Positions 16,626-23,442 of a stretch of DNA of 33,063 nt are shown one piece after another. Both the position numbers and the translations under genes were made by a program. The notes below the pieces were generated by a model. It had not been told where the DNA came from, searched no databases, and saw only the letters and a list, made by a program, of their open reading frames with translations. The first letter of the stretch is position 1, and each line of letters opens with the position of its first letter. Origin of the DNA: Pyrinomonadaceae bacterium (GTDB lineage Bacteria; Acidobacteriota; Blastocatellia; Pyrinomonadales; Pyrinomonadaceae); NCBI GenBank assembly GCA_019186825.1, contig JABARP010000025.1:1-33063 (forward strand), written 5' to 3'.

Positions 16626-18227
16626 ATGGCATTAGCACTGAGACGTAAAACGCACGAATCGATCGTGTACATTGACAAGGATTCCGCTCCGCGAATCATG
16701 CCGAATGGCGAGGATTTTATTCTCGAAGACATTCCGGTCGGGACGCGGGTCATTTATCCGAATCCGCCGATCAAGGGGTTGCCGAATCGCGAGGCGGCGA
16801 TCCGCTACGCGCTGAATCATCCGCTCGAGATGGAGCCGCTTTACGCTCTGCTCGAACCGGGAATGCGCGTGACGATCGCGATGGACGACATCTCTCTGCC
16901 GCTGCCGCCGATGGCCACGCCCGATATGCGGCAGACGATGCTTGAGGTCGTACTCGATCTCTGCGCGGCGAACGGTGTCGATGACATTCATCTGATCATT
17001 GCGAATTCACTGCATCGCAAGATGACGGAGTGGGAGATGAAGCGTATGGTCGGCTCGAAGATCTTTGATGCGTTCTATCCCGATCGTTACTACAACCACG
17101 ACGCCGAGGCGGATGACGAACTTGTGACGCTCGGCCACACACGTCATAACGAACCGCTGCGCGTGAACAAACGCGCGATCGAGAGCGACCTGCTCATCTA
17201 CCTGAACATCAATCTTGTGCCGATGGACGGCGGGCATAAGTCCGTCGCGGTCGGGCTTTGCGATTACGAGAGTTTACGCGCTCACCACGAGCCGCAGACC
17301 ATTCGCGATTCGCACTCGTATATGGATCCGCCGGCCTCCGAGCTCAATCACAAGGTTGTCCGGCTTGGCAAACTCGTTGACGAGAACTGCAAGGTGTTTC
17401 ACGTCGAGACCGCGTTGAATAACCGAATGTTTGCGGATGGCTACGACATCCTGACGCGAAACGAGGATGAGTTCTCATTCATGGACAGGATGAAATGGGA
17501 GGCGATGGCGCGGACCTTCTCGAAGATGCCGCGCCTCGCGCGTCGAAAGATGCTTCACGCGATCCCTGCGCAGTACGAATTGATCGGATGCTATGCCGGA
17601 CGGACTGAACCCGTACACGAGAAAATACTTGAGCTGAATTACCGACAGTACGAGATCCCCGTTAAAGGGCAATGCGACATTATGATCACGGGCATTCCGG
17701 ATATTTCGCCGTATAACGTCTATTCGGCGCTGAATCCGTTGCTCGTGCAGGTGATGGCCCTCGGCTACCACTTCAATATGTATCGGAACAAGCCGCTTTT
17801 GCGGAAAGGCGGTGTGATGATCATCACGCATCCGTGCTTTGATGAATTCGATCCGAAATTCCACCCGTCGTACATCGAGTTTTTCCACAGGCTGCTGCCG
17901 GAATCGCGTGATGCTTTTTATCTGCGTGAAAAGTACGAGCGTGAATTCGCATCGAATCCGGCCTATGTCGAGATGTATCGACGCGGAAATGCGTATCACG
18001 GTGCGCACCCCTTCTTTATGTGGTATTGGGGCGAGAATGGCCGTCAGCACGTCGGGCACGTTATCGTTGCCGGTGCCGAGAACGCACACGTCCCTGAAAT
18101 GCTTGGCTGGGAACGCGCTGACAACTTGACCGAGGCCATCGCAATGGCTCGTTCCTATATGGGCCGCAACGCCGAGATCACGATGCTACACCAACCGATC
18201 ATCGGGCTGTGCAGCGTGACGGATTGA
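16626..18227 (+). CDS. larA: LarA-family (nickel-pincer racemase/epimerase) homologue
   Basis: 533 residues, longer than the ~424 of lactate racemase LarA. The family uses a nickel-pincer nucleotide derived from nicotinate to racemise 2-hydroxy acids by hydride transfer. Matching segments are [36 protein letters not shown] (His130), [15 protein letters not shown] (His158) and [13 protein letters not shown], where Lys205 fits the cofactor-attaching Lys and His220/221 fit the nickel-binding His 16 residues later. The position of the second catalytic His of LarA (10 before the Lys) appears to be Ile195/Asn196. Substrate is therefore unknown. LarB, LarC and LarE, which build the cofactor, are not in this window. 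The C-terminal end is duplicated downstream (see 18859 and 19403). Confidence 0.75.
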   Translation: MALALRRKTHESIVYIDKDSAPRIMPNGEDFILEDIPVGTRVIYPNPPIKGLPNREAAIRYALNHPLEMEPLYALLEPGMRVTIAMDDISLPLPPMATPDMRQTMLEVVLDLCAANGVDDIHLIIANSLHRKMTEWEMKRMVGSKIFDAFYPDRYYNHDAEADDELVTLGHTRHNEPLRVNKRAIESDLLIYLNINLVPMDGGHKSVAVGLCDYESLRAHHEPQTIRDSHSYMDPPASELNHKVVRLGKLVDENCKVFHVETALNNRMFADGYDILTRNEDEFSFMDRMKWEAMARTFSKMPRLARRKMLHAIPAQYELIGCYAGRTEPVHEKILELNYRQYEIPVKGQCDIMITGIPDISPYNVYSALNPLLVQVMALGYHFNMYRNKPLLRKGGVMIITHPCFDEFDPKFHPSYIEFFHRLLPESRDAFYLREKYEREFASNPAYVEMYRRGNAYHGAHPFFMWYWGENGRQHVGHVIVAGAENAHVPEMLGWERADNLTEAIAMARSYMGRNAEITMLHQPIIGLCSVTD

Positions 18228-18230
18228 CAT

Positions 18231-18251
18231 AACTGGTTATTTAACTGGTCA
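18231..18251 (+). promoter_or_regulatory. Direct-repeat operator candidate upstream of module 2
   Basis: AACTGGTTA (18231-18239) and AACTGGTCA (18243-18251) are near-identical direct repeats, 12 bases apart, in the 41-base gap before the second phd gene. Spacing slightly over one helical turn suits a dimeric regulator. No clear -10/-35 pair is visible. Confidence 0.35.
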
Positions 18252-18268
18252 TCTGATAGAATATTGGT

Positions 18269-18499
18269 ATGAAAACAAAGGTGCCAACAATCAGCGTTAC
18301 GGAATTTAAGGCAAAATGCCTCAGTATCTTTGACCATTTGGACAGCAATGGGATCATCGTGGAAAAGCGGGGGAAGCCGGTCGCGAAAGTCACACCGATC
18401 AAACCCGAAAGTTCTGAATGGATCGGATCGATGAAAGGGCAGATCCAGGTACATGGAGATATTATGTCGACCGGGATCAAATGGGATGCTGAATCTTGA
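18269..18499 (+). CDS. Phd/YefM-family antitoxin (module 2)
   Basis: 76 residues. ISVTEFKAKCLSIFDHLDS and IIVEKRGKPVAKVTPI are the usual phd/yefM blocks, with a short toxin-binding tail (GDIMSTGIKWDAES). It is clearly different in sequence from the module-1 antitoxin, so the two modules are unlikely to cross-neutralise. It starts 41 bases after larA. The toxin reading frame begins inside its last five codons (14-base overlap). Confidence 0.88.
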   Translation: MKTKVPTISVTEFKAKCLSIFDHLDSNGIIVEKRGKPVAKVTPIKPESSEWIGSMKGQIQVHGDIMSTGIKWDAES

Positions 18500-18848
18500 T
18501 ACTCATATAGTCGTTGATGGCCTGCTTGGAAAGCTCACGGCGCGCGAAATAGAGATCGTCGAAGGCGAAGCAGTCGCTATTTCGGACATCGTGCTGTGGG
18601 AATTATCTAAGCTCGTGCAGCTGAAACGTATTTCGATAGACGTTGATAGTGCTGCGTTCAGAAGGTTTCTTCGGCAACTTACAGTCTTTCCAATAACGGT
18701 TGAGATCGCACGAACGAGTACCGCTCTTGACTTCCGTTCGGACCCGGCGGACGAGATCATCGCCGCGACCAGCGTTGTTGAGAAAATACCGCTACTTACG
18801 CGTGACCGAAGGATGCTGAAGTCGAAGGTGGTGCCGCTGGCACGATGA
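18486..18848 (+). CDS. vapC: VapC-type PIN toxin (module 2)
   Basis: 120 residues. The PIN core is intact: Asp5 in MLNLDTHIVVDG, Glu39 in SDIVLWELSKL, Asp89 in DPADEIIAATSV and Asp107 in LLTRDRRM. THI in place of the usual TN is common in the PIN group paired with Phd-type antitoxins. A start at ATG 18486 gives a proper N-terminus and overlaps phd; the same frame is open 33 bases further upstream (from 18453) but without a PIN-like start. The 3' end of this gene abuts a degenerate copy of the larA 3' end. Confidence 0.88.
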   Translation: MLNLDTHIVVDGLLGKLTAREIEIVEGEAVAISDIVLWELSKLVQLKRISIDVDSAAFRRFLRQLTVFPITVEIARTSTALDFRSDPADEIIAATSVVEKIPLLTRDRRMLKSKVVPLAR

Positions 18849-18858
18849 CACCTATTGA

Positions 18859-18889
18859 GATCGTCGAGCTGTGCAGCGTGATGGCTTAA
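18859..18889 (+). repeat. Degenerate copy 2 of the larA 3' end
   Basis: 26 of 31 bases match larA positions 18197-18227, including the shared block GCTGTGCAGCGTGA and the stop codon position. The reading frame gives VELCSVMA then stop, against IGLCSVTD then stop in larA. Confidence 0.6.
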
Positions 18890-18964
18890 CAAATATGAGC
18901 CGTCGTTTTTGCAAGAAAAGTTCCGCAAGTAAGGAGCGAAGTGCAAAAGTAAGGAATAGGAATT

Positions 18965-19207
18965 ATGCAGATTGAGGCGAAGATCACGGATAAAGGGCAG
19001 GTGACGATCCCGATCAAGGTTCGCAAGGCTCTTGGTGTAAAAAAGGGCGACCGTCTTGTCTTTGAACAGAGCGGTGCGGAGATGATCGTCAGGCCAATGA
19101 ACAGCAAGAGCCGGTTTGCAGCGTGTCAAGGCGTCGGGACGCCGGGCCTCGGGAAGGGCCGCGATGCGGTTATCAACGCAATCCGAGAGATGCGATATCC
19201 TCAATGA
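18965..19207 (+). CDS. AbrB/SpoVT-domain antitoxin-like protein
   Basis: 80 residues. A swapped-hairpin AbrB domain occupies residues 1-45: MQIEAKITDKGQVTIPIKVR, then LGVKKGDRLVFEQSG. These are DNA-binding antitoxins of MazE/VapB type. Two GTAAGGA words (18929-18935 and 18949-18955, 20 bases apart) lie upstream and may be binding half-sites. It is followed in overlap by a broken vapC, so the antitoxin may be an orphan that outlived its toxin. Confidence 0.85.
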   Translation: MQIEAKITDKGQVTIPIKVRKALGVKKGDRLVFEQSGAEMIVRPMNSKSRFAACQGVGTPGLGKGRDAVINAIREMRYPQ

Positions 19208-19385
19208 TAACGACGATCGACCCGAATGTGAGCGTCGGAGAAAACAGGCAGGGACAGGGCCGAGACGCGTCCTCGTTGATTTTTTTGTCGGTGCGCACGC
19301 GCTCGTTAACGGACACAGAATGCTGACCCTTGACGAACGCCTGTTCCGGATTGCGTTCCGGGCCCTGCAAGTTGTAAAGGCTTAG
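19204..19385 (+). pseudogene. Collapsed VapC (PIN toxin) remnant
   Basis: The ATG at 19204 overlaps the AbrB stop, as in an intact vapBC pair, and opens MITTIDPNVSVGE, a good match to the PIN start (AIDTNV). From about 19262 the match continues in a different frame: RRVLVDFFVGAHALVNGHRM, then LTLDERLFRIAF and a stop at 19385. That is the usual C-terminus of a PIN domain. Only about 60 codons remain of the expected 130, so an internal deletion with a frameshift has removed the middle, including the Glu-bearing helix. It cannot encode a working nuclease. Confidence 0.75.
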
Positions 19386-19402
19386 CCGCTGACGTTTAAA
19401 GA

Positions 19403-19456
19403 GCCGAGATCACGATACTTCATCAGCCGATGATCGGGCTGTGCGGTGTGGCGGAT
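19403..19456 (+). repeat. Degenerate copy 3 of the larA 3' end
   Basis: 46 of 54 bases match larA positions 18171-18224. Six of the eight differences fall on third codon positions, so the piece diverged as protein-coding DNA: AEITILHQPMIGLCGVAD against [18 protein letters not shown]. It lies just after the collapsed vapC and before the methyltransferase. Confidence 0.8.
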
Positions 19457-19484
19457 CGTGTGTTGCGGGATGAGTGTTGGATCT

Positions 19485-20228
19485 ATGGATCGTGAAAAGA
19501 AAGTTTGGGAAGAATACGGGGCGAACGACGCGTATTGGGCGGTCGTGACGCTCGATGAATTTCGCGATTCGAATCTCGATGCGAAGGCGAAGGACGTGTT
19601 TTTCAAGTCCGGCTATGAACACGTCGCGGGTGTTTGGCAGGCGATCGAAGAACGCCTTGGGATTGAGTTGAGGCCGCAGAGGGCGTTGGATTATGGCTGC
19701 GGCGTGGGTCGTTTGCTCGTGCCGTTGTCTGAGAGGTGCGCGTCGGTGACGGGCGTCGATATCTCGGAGAATATGCTGGCCGAGACGCGACGAAATCTTG
19801 AGGCTCGCGGTGCGACAACTTTTCGGCTTCTTACGGACAAGGCGTTCATGGAGGACACGGAGCGGTATGACTTCGTGCACACTTTCATTGTGCTGCAGCA
19901 TATCGACCCTGCGATCGGCTATAAGGTGATCGCGCGAATGCTTGAAATGCTCGAACCCGGCGGATACGGGATGATCCATGTGACTTACAAGGATCTCGCA
20001 CCGGCCTGGCGAAAGCTTCGGGCCCGCGTTTACCGCAATGCTCCGGCGGTGCACAAGGTCGTCACGTCCTTGACCGGAAGAAAGGGAAGTTTTATCCCGA
20101 CCTATGAATACGACGCGGTGCGTGTGCGCGAAGCGATCCAGAGCGGCGGCGGGGTCGAGCTCTTTACAACGGAGACCGATCACGGCCTCGGCGGCGAAAT
20201 GATATTCGTCTCAAAGCCTGCTGAATGA
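19485..20228 (+). CDS. SAM-dependent class I methyltransferase
   Basis: About 247 residues. A Rossmann-fold methyltransferase with motif I ALDYGCGVGRLLVPL, an acidic residue at the end of strand 2 (VTGVDISENML), and the post-motif DFVHTFIVLQHIDP with LEPGGYGMIHVTY. The substrate is not evident. It starts at ATG 19485 (MDREKKVWEEYG); ATG 19470 is in frame as an alternative. The upstream sequence is the larA-end remnant, in another frame. Similar proteins modify small molecules or glycan/lipid intermediates; there is no specific clue here. Confidence 0.82.
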   Translation: MDREKKVWEEYGANDAYWAVVTLDEFRDSNLDAKAKDVFFKSGYEHVAGVWQAIEERLGIELRPQRALDYGCGVGRLLVPLSERCASVTGVDISENMLAETRRNLEARGATTFRLLTDKAFMEDTERYDFVHTFIVLQHIDPAIGYKVIARMLEMLEPGGYGMIHVTYKDLAPAWRKLRARVYRNAPAVHKVVTSLTGRKGSFIPTYEYDAVRVREAIQSGGGVELFTTETDHGLGGEMIFVSKPAE

Positions 20229-20305
20229 GAATTGATACTTGTGGAAGTAGATCACAAAACTGCTCGGGAATTGAGCGGCCCCCAAAATAGGTCCGCGAAG
20301 AAGCC

Positions 20306-21898
20306 ATGAAACGCTGTCCGCAGTGCAGGAGAGATTATAACGACGATTCGTTGAGCTTTTGTCTCGATGATGGGTCGGAGCTTTTGTTCGGGCCTGCGTC
20401 GCCAAATTCGTTAGCCGACGAGCCGGCGACGGCAATATTGCACGACGGCGTCGGCTTGAGCGAGCCTCGGACGCAGATATTGGATTCATCCGCCGTGAAG
20501 GAGCCGCTTTCATCCGATGTGCAAAACGCTCCGTCCATCGCCGTACTGCCGTTCGTAAATATGAGTGCGGATGGGGAGAACGAATATTTCTGCGATGGCC
20601 TCGCGGAAGAGATGTTGAACGCGCTTACAAAGATCAATGGCCTGAAGGTCGCGGCGCGGACGTCGGCCTTTGCGTTCAAGGGAAAGAACACGGATATCAG
20701 CGAAATTGCCGAAAAGCTCGGCGTGAAAACGATCCTTGAGGGCAGCGTGCGAAAGTCCGCCGACCGCGTGCGGATCACGACGCAGCTTATAAATGCGGCC
20801 GACGGATATCACCTTTGGTCCGAGCGATATGACCGCGAGTTAAAGGACATCTTCGACGTGCAGGACGAGATCGCGGTGGCAGTGGTCGATGCTTTGAAGA
20901 TCAAGCTTCTGGGCGAGGAAAAGGCCGCATTGCTGAAACGTCATACTCAAAGCCCCGAGGCACACGAATTCTATCTGCGTGGCCTTTCTCACTTTGCAAA
21001 GTGGACACCCGCCGATTTTCATAAGGCGATCGAAAACTTTGGAAAGGCGATAGCGATCGATCCTGAATATGCTTTCGCGTACGCCGGTGTGGCAGATTCA
21101 TATACGGAACTCTCGTTCTTTTCATTCTCGCCGATCGATGCGACCGCGTTGGCAAAGGATGCTGCCTCGAGAGCCTTGCGGCTCGACCCCGATCTTGCCG
21201 AGGCTCATAATTCCGACGCGCTGATAAAGCTGTATTTCGATTGGGACTATCCGGCCGCAGAGGCTGCATTCAAGAAAGCCATCGCTCTCAATCCGGGCAG
21301 CGCTATCGTCCATATGTGGTACGGCTGGTATTTGGGCTTGATGGCGCGATTCGATGAGAGTTTGAGGGAGCTGCGGCGGGCACACGAACTTGATCCATTG
21401 TCTCCGCCGAATAACAACGCGATCGGCGTAGTTTTGCTTTGGTCGGGACAGACCGATGTCGCCATCGAACAGTTCAAGGACGTGCTCGAGTTGGTTCCGG
21501 GCTACCCGGTTTCAAACACCTTTCTTGCCGAGGCATACGCCGCGAAGGGCGATATGGCTTCGGCGATCGCGACGATCGAGAGCACGCCGCCGGAAGCAAT
21601 GGACCCTCAGGCGTTGGGAACCATGGGATATGTCTACGCAAGGTCGGGTAACCGCGATAAGGCTCAGAAGATATTGGATGAATTTGCGGAGCGGTCGAGC
21701 GGCGAATACATTCCGGCGCTGAATTTCGCGCAGATCTATTCCGGCCTTGATGCTCGCGATCAGGCTTTCGAATGTATCGTGAAGGCTTGCGAAGAAGGGG
21801 CGATCTGGATCCCATTCTTGAAGGTCGATCTGAAATTCGACCATCTACGCTCCGATCCGCGGTTCAAGGAGATGTTGCAATTGGCCGGCTTTTGTTGA
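20306..21898 (+). CDS. Cys-ribbon, TolB/FlgO-like and TPR repeat protein
   Basis: 530 residues. Residues 1-27 are a CPxC...FCLDDG ribbon nearly identical to that of FtsK in this window. Residues about 75-200 form the TolB-N/FlgO-like domain often seen beside adenylate cyclases and kinases (SIAVLPFVNMSADGENEYF, then LAEEMLNALTKINGLKVAART and LEGSVRKSADRVRI). From about 225 to the end at least five tetratricopeptide-like helical pairs follow (KAIAIDPEYAFAYAG, KAIALNPGSAIVHMWYGWY). In relatives the same core is fused to a kinase, cyclase or winged-helix domain; here none is present, so it may be a scaffold. No signal peptide or membrane helix was seen. Confidence 0.8.
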   Translation: MKRCPQCRRDYNDDSLSFCLDDGSELLFGPASPNSLADEPATAILHDGVGLSEPRTQILDSSAVKEPLSSDVQNAPSIAVLPFVNMSADGENEYFCDGLAEEMLNALTKINGLKVAARTSAFAFKGKNTDISEIAEKLGVKTILEGSVRKSADRVRITTQLINAADGYHLWSERYDRELKDIFDVQDEIAVAVVDALKIKLLGEEKAALLKRHTQSPEAHEFYLRGLSHFAKWTPADFHKAIENFGKAIAIDPEYAFAYAGVADSYTELSFFSFSPIDATALAKDAASRALRLDPDLAEAHNSDALIKLYFDWDYPAAEAAFKKAIALNPGSAIVHMWYGWYLGLMARFDESLRELRRAHELDPLSPPNNNAIGVVLLWSGQTDVAIEQFKDVLELVPGYPVSNTFLAEAYAAKGDMASAIATIESTPPEAMDPQALGTMGYVYARSGNRDKAQKILDEFAERSSGEYIPALNFAQIYSGLDARDQAFECIVKACEEGAIWIPFLKVDLKFDHLRSDPRFKEMLQLAGFC

Positions 21899-21909
21899 AA
21901 AGAGCGGAG

Positions 21910-21929
21910 TGCGGGCGCTTTTGTCCGCA
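21910..21929 (+). terminator. Weak hairpin after the TPR gene
   Basis: TGCGGGC pairs with GTCCGCA (one G-T pair) around a GCTTTT loop, 12 bases after the TPR stop. There is no T-tract, so a terminator role is uncertain. Confidence 0.3.
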
Positions 21930-21975
21930 TGAGAGCAGGAATGATGGTTGAGGATGTCAAGTTTTAATGCGGCTC

Positions 21976-21991
21976 ACGCCGTAAGCGGCGT
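21976..21991. repeat. REP-like hairpin, copy B
   Basis: ACGCCGTAAGCGGCGT, with one difference from the core of copy A (6407-6422). It lies in the 127-base gap before the DUF389 gene. The stem-loop geometry (GCCG-TAAG-CGGC) is the same. Confidence 0.6.
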
Positions 21992-22025
21992 TGCGCACGA
22001 GAGTGTTTGTATTACGGATCTATCG

Positions 22026-23426
22026 ATGAGTTTAGTTTCTACAACAAAAAGGTCACTGATCCGTTTGTTTGGGCTTTGGAAGGGGACCGACGTAAACGCG
22101 ACGATCGCCGATATCAAAGGTGGCGTACGGCTTCGCGGCGCAAACGTCTGGATGCTTATTTGTTCCGCGATCCTGGCTTCGATCGGACTCGATGTGAATT
22201 CGGCTGCGGTCATTATTGGGGCGATGCTGATATCGCCGCTGATGTCACCCATCCTCGGTGTTGGGCTCTCAGTAGCGATCTTTGACCGCGCTCTGCTACG
22301 AAACTCTCTTAAGAATCTTTTGTTCTCCGTTATTCTTGGGCTTTTGACCAGTGCACTTTACTTCTGGGTTTCGCCCTTCAGTCAGCTCACCCCCGAGCTG
22401 AGCGCCAGGACGATGCCGACCCTTCTCGATGTTGGGGTCGCATTTTTTGGAGGTGTTGCCGGCATCATCGCAGGTTCAAGGCAAAGCAAGACGACCGCTA
22501 TTCCGGGTGTAGCGATCGCGACGGCGTTGATGCCCCCGCTTTGTACCGCAGGTTTTGGTATCGCGAATCTGAATTCGTCGGTTTTCCTTGGCGCGTTCTA
22601 CCTGCTCTTCATCAACGCGGTCTTTATTGCGCTTGCAACATATCTGGTCGCGCTCTTTCTTCAGTTTCCTCGCGTCGAGACCCCGAGTGGTCAGACAGCG
22701 GCTCAAGTAAAGCGTTTCGTCGTTGGTTTTGTAGTTTTGACCCTGGTCCCCTGCTCCTTCATTTTTGCAAAGGTGATCCAGGACGTAAGGATCCGAAAAT
22801 CAGTAGAACGCTTTATTAACACCGAGTGCCGAACGGATGAACGGCAGGTCCTTGAATGGGCCTTGGACGAAAACGGCTCAGAGAAGCTGCTGAAGGTTTA
22901 CATAGTTGGACGCAAGGTTGACGAGGGGGAACAGCAACGTCTACAGCAGATACTCAGTACGTACCCACCGGGCAACTTGACCTTTCGCCCGATCCAACTG
23001 GACGTCTCACCGGATGAATTCAAGCAATTGAATAGGGACATCAAGGCAAACCTTGCAGAGAGCTTGAAGCTTTTGCAAGCGCGCGTTGACGATCAAGAGG
23101 CAACCATTGCCGCGCTGAAAGGAAACCTCGATTCGATGGGCGAGATCTCCGATCCACGGATGCGGTTTCTTTCGGACACAAAAAAATTGTTTCCCGACCT
23201 CGTTCATATCGATTGGGGAAGGCCCGGGGCTGACAACAAGACACAGGGTTCTCGAACGACGTTGGAGGTATCGTTTCGACCGGAGCTAGGAGCGCCGGCG
23301 AAGGCGGAAGCCATCAACCGTATTCGCGAAAGGGGGCGTGTTGTTCTAGGGGATCGAACACTGAGCGTGATTGAGATAACGTCCGCCAGTGAAGGTGAAA
23401 CTCAAACGGAAAATCCTAAGAAGTAA
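22026..23426 (+). CDS. DUF389 integral membrane protein
   Basis: About 466 residues, function unknown for the family. The first 265 or so hold the DUF389 membrane domain: GANVWMLICSAILASIGLDV, then SAAVIIGAMLISPLMSPI (the family's hallmark), later GVAIATALMPPLCTAGFGIA. At least six transmembrane helices are visible. The remaining ~200 residues are soluble and include a coiled-coil-like stretch (LLQARVDDQEATIAALKGNL). The ATG at 22026 (MSLVSTTKRSLIRLF) is preferred over one 78 bases upstream, because the intervening bases contain REP-like copy B. No neighbour suggests a role. Confidence 0.82.
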   Translation: MSLVSTTKRSLIRLFGLWKGTDVNATIADIKGGVRLRGANVWMLICSAILASIGLDVNSAAVIIGAMLISPLMSPILGVGLSVAIFDRALLRNSLKNLLFSVILGLLTSALYFWVSPFSQLTPELSARTMPTLLDVGVAFFGGVAGIIAGSRQSKTTAIPGVAIATALMPPLCTAGFGIANLNSSVFLGAFYLLFINAVFIALATYLVALFLQFPRVETPSGQTAAQVKRFVVGFVVLTLVPCSFIFAKVIQDVRIRKSVERFINTECRTDERQVLEWALDENGSEKLLKVYIVGRKVDEGEQQRLQQILSTYPPGNLTFRPIQLDVSPDEFKQLNRDIKANLAESLKLLQARVDDQEATIAALKGNLDSMGEISDPRMRFLSDTKKLFPDLVHIDWGRPGADNKTQGSRTTLEVSFRPELGAPAKAEAINRIRERGRVVLGDRTLSVIEITSASEGETQTENPKK

Positions 23427-23442
23427 GAATTGATCAAGCGGA

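Noticed and set aside
18224..18262. TTGACA at the larA stop as promoter of TA module 2
   Set aside because: No -10 box at 16-18 bases; TAGAAT lies 27 bases away, too far.
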